The position numbers and the translations under genes were made by a program. The notes under the pieces were generated by a model. That model saw only the letters and a list, made by a program, of their open reading frames with translations, was not told the origin of the DNA and made no database searches. Shown here in pieces: positions 43,302 to 51,943 of a DNA stretch of 64,000 bases. The stretch covers positions 1 to 64,000 of the forward strand of contig JAFVFY010000039.1 of assembly GCA_017475265.1 (NCBI GenBank), read 5' to 3'. This DNA comes from Prevotella sp. Its GTDB lineage: Bacteria; Bacteroidota; Bacteroidia; Bacteroidales; Bacteroidaceae. Positions within the stretch are counted from its first letter, which is position 1, and each line of letters starts with the position of its first letter.

Positions 43302-43457
43302 CACCAAAGTTTCTGCACACCATAGTGCAGACTGTCCCCAGAGAGGTTGCAGGGAGGCTCTTTCTTTCTACCTACATATATAATAATGTGTAGCGAGTCA
43401 GGGCAACCACATTGGAACGAATACAATTCACATTATTAACTTTTCTAATATTCTATT
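43302..43457 (+). promoter_or_regulatory. Structured 5' leader
   Basis: This long leader contains a hairpin CTGCAC/GTGCAG around 43313-43330 and a longer-range GGTTGC ... GCAACC pairing. It does not match a riboswitch that I recognise; the length and possible folding suggest post-transcriptional control. Confidence 0.4.
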
Positions 43458-44843
43458 ATGAAACAAAAATCTTTACTAAAAACAATCATCCTGCTATGCG
43501 CCCTCGTAGCGGGAAATAGTGCGTGGGCAGATGAAACGGACATTATAGATAATGCCGCCACTTCTTCTAATTTGGGTAACACAGCAACCAGTAATTGGGG
43601 CTCGAATTTCAGTATCACGGGGGCTTCTGGCGCGGTGTATTATATCCATTCAATGGGTACAAAAAGCACCCAAAATGCTCTTCAGTGGAATTCGAATGGA
43701 TTCTTGTATATGACTGGGACTTGCTCAGATCATGTACTAAAAAGTGTAACGATAACTACTACCGCCAATAAAAATATTGGATTATATGCTCAAAATTCTG
43801 CATATACTGACGCTCCTTCAGGAACTGCCCTTGCCACTTTAGCTGCCACATCAAGTGGTGCTACCTATACCTTTACATCTGATTATACATACCTTGCACT
43901 TAAGGGTACGGCATCTTCGACTTCCATAACAAATATTACGATTGAATGGAAATCAACCAGCGGTGGTGATACTCCTACAACCTACACCGTCACATACTCT
44001 GCTAACGGTGGCACAGGCACAATGACAGATTCCAACAGCCCTTATAAAGAAGACGATGAAGTTACCCTGCTTGCCAACACTTTCACAGCTCCTGCTGGAA
44101 AAACTTGGGATTCTTGGTCGGTAAAAGATGCCTCAGATAATACAATTTCTGTTACTGAGGGCAAATTCACAATGCCAGCCAGCGATGTTACTGTTACAGC
44201 TCAATGGGCAGATCTTCCCTCACATACAGCTCATTTTTCTGTAAACGGAACTATTGACAACAATAATGATTGCACAGTTGCTGAAGGTGTCGCCATCACA
44301 TTCCCATCTGATCCTGCTGCTATCAGCGGCAAGTCTTTCGTAGGATGGGTAACGGAAGCTATTACAGGAACTACCAATACCGCTCCTTCTATCGTAACTT
44401 CTGCCACGATGGGCAGCAGCGATATTACCTACTATGCCGTGTTTGCGGATGTAAATGGTAGCAGTTCAGGGGCATACACTTTAGATTATGAGCTGGAAAC
44501 TGGGTTGTCCTCTTCCACTAGTTGGAGTTACGGAAATGCCATTACTTATACTGCAACCGATGGTAGTTCGTGGACTGTGAAAGCATACAAAAATGCAGGA
44601 ATGCAGATTAATACAGATAAGAATTGTTCAATTAAGGTTCCTGACTGCCCCGGGAATATCACATCAATCTCCATTACTGGTTCTACATATAAAGCTGTTG
44701 GCTTTAGTGCCAGTGACTACACAGGTTCTGAAACAATTACTTATCTTGCAGAAGGTACTGATGACATATCACAGACTTTAGATTTATCTAAAAAAATGTT
44801 TCAGGCGGATATATTGTTCCTAAAAGTGGAAACACATCTATAA
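43458..44843 (+). CDS. Large secreted protein, 5' part (frameshifted)
   Basis: 461 residues as read, ending 16 codons after a frame break. Signal peptide (TIILLCALVAGNSAWA), a beta-sandwich domain (about 30-165), an InlB-type B repeat (about 178-255; YTVTYSANGGTGTMTDSNSP, FTMPASDVTVTAQWA) and a second similar unit (about 260-330). Past the run of seven A at 44790-44796 the frame gives a short meaningless end, while the -1 frame continues a related protein without stop to 47428. One more A would join both into a protein of about 1323 residues. AT content is higher than in most of the window. Confidence 0.75.
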   Translation: MKQKSLLKTIILLCALVAGNSAWADETDIIDNAATSSNLGNTATSNWGSNFSITGASGAVYYIHSMGTKSTQNALQWNSNGFLYMTGTCSDHVLKSVTITTTANKNIGLYAQNSAYTDAPSGTALATLAATSSGATYTFTSDYTYLALKGTASSTSITNITIEWKSTSGGDTPTTYTVTYSANGGTGTMTDSNSPYKEDDEVTLLANTFTAPAGKTWDSWSVKDASDNTISVTEGKFTMPASDVTVTAQWADLPSHTAHFSVNGTIDNNNDCTVAEGVAITFPSDPAAISGKSFVGWVTEAITGTTNTAPSIVTSATMGSSDITYYAVFADVNGSSSGAYTLDYELETGLSSSTSWSYGNAITYTATDGSSWTVKAYKNAGMQINTDKNCSIKVPDCPGNITSISITGSTYKAVGFSASDYTGSETITYLAEGTDDISQTLDLSKKMFQADILFLKVETHL

Positions 44844-47428
44844 CAAAAATAGTTGTCAACTATAGTGATATTACTTATTCCGACTACTGCACCACTGTTA
44901 TAGCAGCTGCCGTTGAAAAGCCTGTAATTACAGTTGCCGAGAATCCATTCCAGATCTCCACCACAGCTACCATCACATGTGAAACTGCGGGAGCTGCCAT
45001 TAAGTATAGCTTTGATGGCGAGACTTGGAATGATTATTCCGAAACTCTGACCATTACCTCAACGACCACCATCTATGCCAAGGCAGAAAAGGACGGGGAC
45101 GTGAGCGCTATCGCTTCTGTAACCGCCACAAAGAAGCTTGTAGAGACCCTCGTGTTCATCTACGATACCGGAATCAAGAACGATGCTGTTAATATCAATA
45201 ATGGTGAAGCAGGAAGCCTTTTAGCTATCGTTGCTGCTTATAATGCAGATAAAGAAGACTATGATGAAATAGATGGAAAGACCGCCACTTGGAGTAGTGA
45301 CGACGATGATATTGCTACCATTAATCCTAAAACAGGTGAGGTTACTCTCACGGGCACAGGAGAAGTGACCTTTACCGCTACCTACGCTGGCGATGATTAT
45401 TATGAAGGAAGCACGGCCACATATCCGCTAACTGTTGTTAATCGTTACTATGTGACTCTGCCTGAAGACGATGACTACGGCACGTACGAAATGGATGTTT
45501 ATAATCCTGTGGCAGTCGGAGAAGAAGTGACGCTTACTTATACCCCTGCTACGGGCTATGAGAACTATCAGGCCACATGGAGTGTGAACGGCACGCCAAT
45601 AAGCGGCAACAAGTTCAAAATGCCTGCTGAAGCTGTCACAGTGACTGTAAGCATAAAAGACTACGCCACTCTGCCGTTTAACTGGGAAGGCGGTGCGAGC
45701 TCGGGCCTCATTAGTATGACAGGTGTTACAGCCAATGGACTTGGTGATGACTATGCTTCGAGCAATAGCCCCTACCTTGTCAAGTTTGACGGCACGGGAG
45801 ACTATATCCTAATAAAAACCGACAGCCAGCCGGGCAAAGTGACAATCGGCGTGAAGATGATTGGCGGAGGCGACACGTCATCCATCACGGTTCAGGGTTC
45901 TTCTGATGGCACCATCTTCACTGATGTTGAAACATTAACTATCAGCGGTAGTCAGAATGATGTTCTTTCCCTTGAGATCTCCTATTCTTTTGCCGCTACC
46001 GATAGGTATGTGCGCTTGCTCTTTACAAAGGGTTCCAATGTTGGCGTAGGTCCCATCACCATTGCAATACCATCTGCTGACCCAGTTATCAATGCCTCTA
46101 ACGTTGAGCTGGCTTGCGATGCCACTTCTGGGGAAATAGCATACACTATCAGCAATCCTGTGCAAGGTGTTTCACTCTCTGCCGACAGCAATGACTCTTG
46201 GATTACCAACGTCACCGTTGATGCCGAGAACAGCAAGGTAACCTTCGTCACCACCGCCAACACTGGAGATCAGCGTTCTGGCAGCATCACCCTCTCTTAT
46301 ACGGGTGCTGATAATAGGGTGGTGACTGTGACTCAGGCCAGGTATACTGTCAATGCCACCTACACGCTGATTACGTCTGTCGATGATATCACCCCCGGCA
46401 AGCATTATGTCATTGCAAGCTCTAATAATGATGGCGTTGCAAAGGTGATGGGTGCACAAAGTAGTACAGATAATAACAGGGTTGCCGTTAGTGGCGCTAC
46501 GATTGCCACAATAAATAATGAAAAGGTTCTGACGGTATCGAATGAGTATGAGTTTGTATTCTACGGTCCAGACGCTAACGGCAACTACACCATCTGCGAT
46601 GCCAATACTAATGGTTACCTCTATGTTCCAACTGCTATTGGCAATTTGTTGAGAACACAAGACACGAACGATGCCAATGGTAAATGGCGCATTGAACTTG
46701 ATGGAAATGATGGAACTATGATAATTGCATCTCAGAATTCCAAAGACGAAAATGTGATGCAGTATAACAGCTCAAGCAGCCTCTTCAGCTGTTACGAACC
46801 TTGTACGCAGGCTCCAGTCTATCTCTACGAGAAGAATAATGATGACCAGGTAGTGACCACGACAGTCTCTGTGACGCTCAACGCCTACGGCTACGCTACC
46901 TTTGCTTCGTCCAGTGCCCTTGACTTCCTGGATGCTGACGCAGCTGGATATAGTGCTTGGCAGATATACAACATCAGCGGTGAGACCATCGACTTTAGAC
47001 AGATTGACAATCATGTGAAACCTGGTACAGGAATCTTGTTGAAGGGCACGGCAAATGGAACCGCCAAAATCAACCTCCTGCCTGCTGGCGGAAAAGAACT
47101 CGATTACAACAAACTCGAAGGCGTTACAGAAGACAAGACAATTTCTGACGGCGAGTACTATGGCCTAAGCGGTAATCAGTTTGTGAAGGTGAACGGCGGT
47201 ACCGTTCCCGCTGGCAAGGCTCTTCTGCCTGCATCGGAAGTTGATATTCAAGGTGGCGGTAGCGATTCCCGTCTGACTTTCGTCTTTGAGGGCACTCAGG
47301 GCATCAAGACCATTGAGCATTCACCATTGACTATTGACGATTCTGTGTACAACCTGAATGGCCAGCGCGTTGTCACCCCGAAGAAGGGCCTGTACATCGT
47401 GAACGGCAAGAAGGTTCTCGTGAAATAA
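44795..47428 (+). CDS. Large secreted protein, 3' part (continuation after frameshift)
   Basis: This frame is open from the A7 tract, well before the GTG at 45101 that a gene finder may choose; that GTG lies inside a domain and has no signal peptide after it. Domains from the frameshift: a chitobiase-type repeat (EKPVITVAENPFQISTTATI), an Ig-like Big2 unit (WSSDDDDIATINPKTGEVTL), a carbohydrate-binding-like domain, a BACON domain (about 430-520; SNVELACDATSGEIAYTISN), a beta-trefoil-like stretch and the tail SVYNLNGQRV...KKGLYIVNGKKVLVK. Surface protein, likely glycan-binding; no catalytic motif is seen. Confidence 0.75.
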   Translation, partial: NVSGGYIVPKSGNTSITKIVVNYSDITYSDYCTTVIAAAVEKPVITVAENPFQISTTATITCETAGAAIKYSFDGETWNDYSETLTITSTTTIYAKAEKDGDVSAIASVTATKKLVETLVFIYDTGIKNDAVNINNGEAGSLLAIVAAYNADKEDYDEIDGKTATWSSDDDDIATINPKTGEVTLTGTGEVTFTATYAGDDYYEGSTATYPLTVVNRYYVTLPEDDDYGTYEMDVYNPVAVGEEVTLTYTPATGYENYQATWSVNGTPISGNKFKMPAEAVTVTVSIKDYATLPFNWEGGASSGLISMTGVTANGLGDDYASSNSPYLVKFDGTGDYILIKTDSQPGKVTIGVKMIGGGDTSSITVQGSSDGTIFTDVETLTISGSQNDVLSLEISYSFAATDRYVRLLFTKGSNVGVGPITIAIPSADPVINASNVELACDATSGEIAYTISNPVQGVSLSADSNDSWITNVTVDAENSKVTFVTTANTGDQRSGSITLSYTGADNRVVTVTQARYTVNATYTLITSVDDITPGKHYVIASSNNDGVAKVMGAQSSTDNNRVAVSGATIATINNEKVLTVSNEYEFVFYGPDANGNYTICDANTNGYLYVPTAIGNLLRTQDTNDANGKWRIELDGNDGTMIIASQNSKDENVMQYNSSSSLFSCYEPCTQAPVYLYEKNNDDQVVTTTVSVTLNAYGYATFASSSALDFLDADAAGYSAWQIYNISGETIDFRQIDNHVKPGTGILLKGTANGTAKINLLPAGGKELDYNKLEGVTEDKTISDGEYYGLSGNQFVKVNGGTVPAGKALLPASEVDIQGGGSDSRLTFVFEGTQGIKTIEHSPLTIDDSVYNLNGQRVVTPKKGLYIVNGKKVLVK

Positions 47429-47440
47429 AGTGATAATCAA

Positions 47441-47494
47441 GTCTAAGGAATTAGGGAATCAAGGATTTTTCCTGAATTCCTCAATTCCTTAGAC
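47441..47494. promoter_or_regulatory. Long hairpin between surface protein and small peptide gene
   Basis: GTCTAAGGAATTAGGGAAT... pairs with ...AATTCCTCAATTCCTTAGAC over about 25 bp with a few mismatches. It resembles the inverted repeat before the other small peptide gene at 3185-3262. Confidence 0.7.
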
Positions 47495-47530
47495 AATAGA
47501 GAATATAATAAAAAGAAAGGAACAACGATT

Positions 47531-47701
47531 ATGAAAAAGATATATATAAAGCCCTGCACTCTTCTGACAAAAGTTGGCGTGCGTCACATGATATGCGCTT
47601 CAGAACCTGACATGGTCATTAATCCAGATGGACACGTTGATGCTGGAGACGTAGAATCGCGTCGCAACTTCAGTATCTGGGACGAGGACGAGGAGGAATA
47701 A
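47531..47701 (+). CDS. Small acidic peptide, second member of the K-x-Y-x-KP family
   Basis: 56 residues: begins MKKIYIKPCTLLTKVGVRHM and ends ESRRNFSIWDEDEEE. No signal peptide. It shares with the peptide at 3289 the KKxYxKP-like N terminus and a C terminus with SRR, an aromatic and acidic residues. It follows a large tailed secreted protein after a hairpin, as its paralogue does. Function unknown. It contains two cysteines and an NPDGHVDAGD segment resembling a single calcium loop, which may be chance. Confidence 0.65.
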   Translation: MKKIYIKPCTLLTKVGVRHMICASEPDMVINPDGHVDAGDVESRRNFSIWDEDEEE

Positions 47702-47708
47702 ACTTATA

Positions 47709-47769
47709 ACGACCGCAGCACCCCTCCTGATGTCTAAGGTCTAAGGTCAAAAACTGGTGCTGCAGTCGT
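47709..47769 (+). terminator. Hairpin downstream of small peptide gene
   Basis: ACGACCGCAGCACC (47709-47722) pairs with GGTGCTGCAGTCGT (47756-47769) with one mismatch. The loop holds GTCTAAG heptamers. No T run follows, so a rho-independent role is uncertain. Confidence 0.5.
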
Positions 47770-47887
47770 ACTCCCGCACCCCTGCCGAGGGCAAAATGCG
47801 GTGGGGTGTAATAAGTAAAGTTTAAATTGTGGCCGCTGGTGCGTGAGCATCGGTGGCCAGTTTTTGCTAAAGGTTTTCTGAAAAACT

Positions 47888-47919
47888 TTTGGTGGTATGA
47901 CAGAAAATGCGTATTTTTG
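47888..47919 (+). promoter_or_regulatory. Promoter of the AAA-ATPase/nuclease-like gene
   Basis: TTTG at 47888-47891, 20-bp gap, TATTTTTG at 47912-47919; the ATG is at 47947. Confidence 0.75.
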
Positions 47920-47946
47920 CATCGTCATTCATTGCAAATAGCTTTT

Positions 47947-49527
47947 ATGGGAATATTCATTAATCGGGGGAACAATGATTTCCGAAGAATCCTTAACGGA
48001 GAGTATGTAGACAAGACGGGGCTTATAGCTGCGGTGAACCAAACGCTGTTCACTGAGCGTAGTATGAGCTGTGTGACGCGCTGCCGCCGCTTCGGCAAGT
48101 CGATGGCGGCTAAGATGTTGTGCGCCTACTACGATGACTCGTGCGACTCGCGCAGCCTCTTCGCTGGCTTGGAGATAGAGAAGGATGCCTCTTTTGAGAA
48201 GCACCTGAACAAGTATCCGGTCATATACATTGACATGACCGACTTCATCACGCGGTTCAGGAACGATGATAACATTGTGAGCCACATTGACCGAGAGGTA
48301 CGAAACGAGATACAAGCACTGTTCCCAGACATTCCTGGTGAGGAGGGCGATGACTTGATGGCGCTGTTGCTACGTGTGGTGCAGCATACCAATAAGCCGT
48401 TCTTCTTCATCATCGACGAGTGGGATGCCATCTGCCGGGAATTCCCTTCGGGTTCGAAAAGCATGGATAGTTATGTGAACTGGCTGCGCCGCATGTTCAA
48501 AAGTGTGAGTGCCAACGATGCTTTCGCCGGGGTCTATATGACGGGCATCCTGCCCATCAAGAAATATAACACGCAGTCGGCGCTGAACAATTTCTGGGAG
48601 TATTCTATGGTGGAGCCAATGGACATGGCCAGTTTCTTCGGTTTCACCAAGGACGAGGTGCGGGCACTGGCGGCCAAGCACCAAATGGACTTCGACGAGT
48701 TGGAGGCTTGGTACGACGGCTACCAGATAGGCGACGAACCCTCTGTGTTCAATCCCAATTCGGTGATGATGGCCCTCAAGAGCCGCCGCTGTCGCAGCTT
48801 CTGGGGTGGGACGGCAACCTTCAATGTTGTGTCAGGATATATAGGCATGAACTTTAAAGGGCTGAAGGACAATGTTATCTATCTTCTCAGTGGCGGGCGT
48901 GTGAAGGTGAACACGACCAAGTTCCAGAACGACCTGTCGGTGATAAACAGCAAGGACGATGTGCTGACGGTACTCATACACCTGGGCTACCTGTCCTTCG
49001 ACTGGCGCAGGAACGAGTGTTATGTGCCCAACTACGAGGTTTCAGGTGAGTTGTCGAACGCTGTGGAAGAAGGCAACTGGGACAATGTGATTTCGGCCCT
49101 TCAGCAGTCGGAGCAGTTGCTCAACGACACTATCGCTGGCGACGAGGAGGCCGTGGCCCGAGCCTTGGAGGTTGCCCATAGCGATGATACGAGCATCCTG
49201 AGCTACAACGACGAGAATTCGCTGGCCTGCGTTATCAGCATCGCCTACTACTACGCCAAGAACGACTATCACGTACACCGCGAGTATGCTACGGGCAAGG
49301 GTTTCGCCGACCTGGTGATGATACCCCGAAAGCATGTTGATAAGCCTGCTATCATCGTGGAACTGAAAAAGGACAAGGATGCCAAGACGGGCATCGACCA
49401 AATAAAGGAGCGTAAGTATCCGCAGAAGGTTGCTGAATACAGTGGCGATATCCTTCTAGTGGGCATTAACTACGATACGGAAACCAAGCAGCACACCTGC
49501 CACATAGAACGGAGGATGAAAGATTAG
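47947..49527 (+). CDS. AAA-ATPase-like protein with C-terminal PD-(D/E)XK-like domain
   Basis: 526 residues from the ATG at 47947, chosen because it follows the promoter; the open frame upstream crosses it. Residues 1-280 match the AAA-ATPase_like family (GEYVDKTGLI; CRRFGKSMAAKML, Walker A-like near 45; FFIIDEWDAI, Walker B near 155). The C-terminal 100 residues fit the PD-(D/E)XK superfamily partner (GKGFADLVMIP ... IIVELKKDKDA). Such proteins occur in many copies in Bacteroidales; their function is not established. It ends immediately next to the convergent gene. Confidence 0.85.
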   Translation: MGIFINRGNNDFRRILNGEYVDKTGLIAAVNQTLFTERSMSCVTRCRRFGKSMAAKMLCAYYDDSCDSRSLFAGLEIEKDASFEKHLNKYPVIYIDMTDFITRFRNDDNIVSHIDREVRNEIQALFPDIPGEEGDDLMALLLRVVQHTNKPFFFIIDEWDAICREFPSGSKSMDSYVNWLRRMFKSVSANDAFAGVYMTGILPIKKYNTQSALNNFWEYSMVEPMDMASFFGFTKDEVRALAAKHQMDFDELEAWYDGYQIGDEPSVFNPNSVMMALKSRRCRSFWGGTATFNVVSGYIGMNFKGLKDNVIYLLSGGRVKVNTTKFQNDLSVINSKDDVLTVLIHLGYLSFDWRRNECYVPNYEVSGELSNAVEEGNWDNVISALQQSEQLLNDTIAGDEEAVARALEVAHSDDTSILSYNDENSLACVISIAYYYAKNDYHVHREYATGKGFADLVMIPRKHVDKPAIIVELKKDKDAKTGIDQIKERKYPQKVAEYSGDILLVGINYDTETKQHTCHIERRMKD

Positions 49528-51330
49528 TTATTGCTTTCTTCTTAAACACTGGGGACCGTTGTTTTCCCAGGTGCAGCCGGGTCCGTTAGCGTTTTGTAGG
49601 AACTTTTCGCAGGGCGTCCAGTTGTTGCGCACGGTGATGTAGGAACTGCCCTCGTCGGTGTAGAGGTAAAACCAGTGATTGGGGTCGTGGACGTAGGACG
49701 GCGAGTAGATGCTGTCGATGACGTTCTCCTCGATGAAGGTGTGAGGCTGTGAGCCGAGGGTGTAGATGCCGGCGCAGTCGTAGTTATGGCGGGCGTAGTG
49801 TTGTATGTAGTTTCCGCGCACTAGGTTGTTGGCCATCGCGCAGGTCTGTTGGTTCCACCCCCAGCCCAGGGAGATGCCGGTGTAGGAGACATTGGAGATC
49901 TCGTTGTTGGTGATGCTGATGTTACGCACGAATCCAGCGCCGATTCCTAAGCAGCCCCAGTCCTCGTTGGCGGCATCGTCGATACGGTTGCCGTCGATGA
50001 CGAGGCCCGTGCATAGCTCGCGACGGTCACTGGGGTCGTAAGGTTTATGGGCCTCGTGACCCTCTGGGCCGAAGGAACCAGCCAGGATGGCCGTGCCACC
50101 GATGTCTTGGAAGCGACAGTTGCTGACGGTGCCACCACTTATATATATATGGTAGTCAAGGGCCGTCGATGCGCAATGCTCGAAGGTGCAGGCCGAGAGA
50201 CTGAATCTATCGGCACAGTTCACCTCGACGGCGGCGGCAGGACGGCCTACCCATCCTTGATTGTCGAGCTTGTGGTCTCCGTTGGGGCGGCTTATCTGGG
50301 GACGGATTTTATAGGCCTCAGTCATGTACATGCCAGCCTGGAGGGGAGCATGGCCCATGAGCGAGGGGCGGAGCCATGTGGAGTGACAGAAAGTGATGCC
50401 CTCGAGGGTGACATCACTGACGGGCTCGTCGGGTGTGCCTTCCACTTGGAGCAGGGTCTCAAGGGCGGGAGCGATGACCTCGGCGGTGGTCATGTCTTCG
50501 TCGTTCAGCGGCATGTAGTAGAGACGCTGTTCGCGGGCGTCGAGATGCCACTCGCCGGGTTCATCGAGCAGCTCGAGTGCGCCAGTGAGGTAGAAGGCGG
50601 AGTTGTGCTTGCCGTCGGGGGTGACCATCGGCGAGGGCCAGGGGTGCATGAAGTGGATGTGACTCTCAGGGTTGTGGAAGGTCAGGGCGACAGACCCACC
50701 ACCTTCCCCTCTCTGCTGAGGGAGGGGGGTAATGTCCTTTATGCGCAGATTGGCCACGCACCACATCTCGTGGAGAACCAGCTCGGGGAATTGAGAATTG
50801 AGAATTGAGAATTGAGAGTTGGCTACCGCCGACCGAGGGATGTAGATGGTTTCCTTTTCCTTGTCAACTGACAGGATGCGGTTCATCTGCTCGAATGGGT
50901 CGCTGCCGTTGGGCATGGAGACGGGAACATCACGGGCACGGACGGCCTTACGGCCATTCACCCAAAGCTGACGGAACTCCAGGGGTCGGCCGTTCCAAAG
51001 AGGTACGTCGGCAACCCAGAGGCGGCCTTTCTTGCGCCAGCCCGTTATCTGAACGCCGCCGCTGAGGATGACGCCGTCGCCGCCTACGATGCGGGTTCCG
51101 TTGTCTTCAGGCCTTATCACGACAGGCTGCGATAGACGGTAGGTGCCTGGCTGCAGCTGGAGCACAGGCGTTCCGTCCTCGCCATGCAGACGTCGTAGCC
51201 GGGCTTCCTGGAGGGCCTTCTCAATGGTGAACTCGCCAGGGGAGACACTGATGGATAAGCTTCCGGCCATTGTCCGAGTACACGGCAAGGCCAGCATAAA
51301 TATAATAAGAGTCTTGATAGCGTTCTTCAT
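49528..51330 (-). CDS. Secreted right-handed beta-helix protein, GH141-like
   Basis: 600 residues with a signal peptide. The N-terminal DGTPVLQLQPGTYRLSQPVV and the ILSGGVQITGW / LWVNGRKAVRARDVP pattern, with a parallel beta-helix (about 280-560; NNEISNVSYTGISLGWGWNQ), resemble GH141-type enzymes (fucosidase/xylanase family). The exact activity cannot be read. A heptamer tract (50787-50820) encodes SQFSILNSQF near residue 175 in frame. It converges on the previous gene with no gap. Confidence 0.7.
   Translation of the reverse strand: MKNAIKTLIIFMLALPCTRTMAGSLSISVSPGEFTIEKALQEARLRRLHGEDGTPVLQLQPGTYRLSQPVVIRPEDNGTRIVGGDGVILSGGVQITGWRKKGRLWVADVPLWNGRPLEFRQLWVNGRKAVRARDVPVSMPNGSDPFEQMNRILSVDKEKETIYIPRSAVANSQFSILNSQFPELVLHEMWCVANLRIKDITPLPQQRGEGGGSVALTFHNPESHIHFMHPWPSPMVTPDGKHNSAFYLTGALELLDEPGEWHLDAREQRLYYMPLNDEDMTTAEVIAPALETLLQVEGTPDEPVSDVTLEGITFCHSTWLRPSLMGHAPLQAGMYMTEAYKIRPQISRPNGDHKLDNQGWVGRPAAAVEVNCADRFSLSACTFEHCASTALDYHIYISGGTVSNCRFQDIGGTAILAGSFGPEGHEAHKPYDPSDRRELCTGLVIDGNRIDDAANEDWGCLGIGAGFVRNISITNNEISNVSYTGISLGWGWNQQTCAMANNLVRGNYIQHYARHNYDCAGIYTLGSQPHTFIEENVIDSIYSPSYVHDPNHWFYLYTDEGSSYITVRNNWTPCEKFLQNANGPGCTWENNGPQCLRRKQ
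50787..50820. repeat. GAATTGA heptamer tract inside beta-helix gene
   Basis: Four GAATTGA units and one GAGTTG unit, same family as the array at 27153-27262, in frame in the coding sequence. Confidence 0.8.
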
Positions 51331-51466
51331 AAACTATGACCAATTAACAATCCAGCTGCAAAAGTAGTGATTTTTTCCAAATTAAAGGCCTGTCAGGGTG
51401 AAAATAATACATATCTTAGATTAAAATGTCCAATTCAGTTCAAATCGGGGGAAAAATTGCAAATTG

Positions 51467-51498
51467 TTTGGCCATTTGAAAAAAACTGCCTATCTTTG
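51467..51498 (+). promoter_or_regulatory. Promoter of rbfA
   Basis: TTTG at 51467-51470, 20-bp gap, TATCTTTG at 51491-51498. Confidence 0.75.
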
Positions 51499-51554
51499 CA
51501 GCCGTAACACCTAATTAAGGAATAAAAGGAGTAAGTAGCAAAGGAGATTGTAAT

Positions 51555-51890
51555 ATGCAAGAGACAAGACAGAACAAGATAGCAAGGCTGCTGCAGAAGG
51601 AGCTGAGCGTGATATTCCAGGAACAGACGCGCTCCATGCGCGGTGTGATGGTCAGTGTGACGCGCACGAAGGTGTCGCCCGACCTGAGCATCTGTACTGC
51701 CTACCTGAGCATCTTCCCCTCGGAGCGGGGTGAGGAGCTGCTACAGAACATTGAGAAGAATAACCAGCAACTACGCTATGCCCTAGGCCAGCGCGTGCGC
51801 TATCAGTTACGCATCGTTCCCGAGCTGCGATTCTTTATTGATGACTCGCTGGACTACATTGACCGCATCGATGAACTACTGAAGAAATAG
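51555..51890 (+). CDS. rbfA: 30S ribosome-binding factor RbfA
   Basis: 111 residues. RQNKIARLLQKELSVIFQE at the N terminus, then SVTRTKVSPDLSICTAYLSI and PELRFFIDDSLDYIDRIDEL at the C terminus match RbfA, a KH-fold factor needed for 16S maturation. It has its own promoter. A heptamer tract separates it from the next gene. Confidence 0.93.
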   Translation: MQETRQNKIARLLQKELSVIFQEQTRSMRGVMVSVTRTKVSPDLSICTAYLSIFPSERGEELLQNIEKNNQQLRYALGQRVRYQLRIVPELRFFIDDSLDYIDRIDELLKK

Positions 51891-51892
51891 CG

Positions 51893-51919
51893 TAGAGTTA
51901 AGAGTTTAGAGTTTAGAGA
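51893..51919. repeat. AGAGTTTAG heptamer tract
   Basis: GTAGAGTTAAGAGTTTAGAG... units of 7 bp between rbfA and the next gene, as also seen at 25918-25934 and 27249-27262. Confidence 0.7.
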
Positions 51920-51943
51920 CACAACTTTAAAAAAGAAGATAAT

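Noticed and set aside
44787..44800. Classical programmed -1 ribosomal frameshift site
   Set aside because: The codons are TCT AAA AAA ATG, so the P-site would have to re-pair on TAA; the slippery heptamer rule is not met, and I saw no clear downstream pseudoknot.
45101..47428. Independent gene starting at the GTG at 45101
   Set aside because: The frame is open back to the A7 tract at 44790, the start falls inside a domain and no signal peptide follows; it is the continuation of the 43458 gene.
47734..47928. 64-codon open frame on the minus strand
   Set aside because: It crosses a hairpin and the promoter of the next gene and has no recognisable features.
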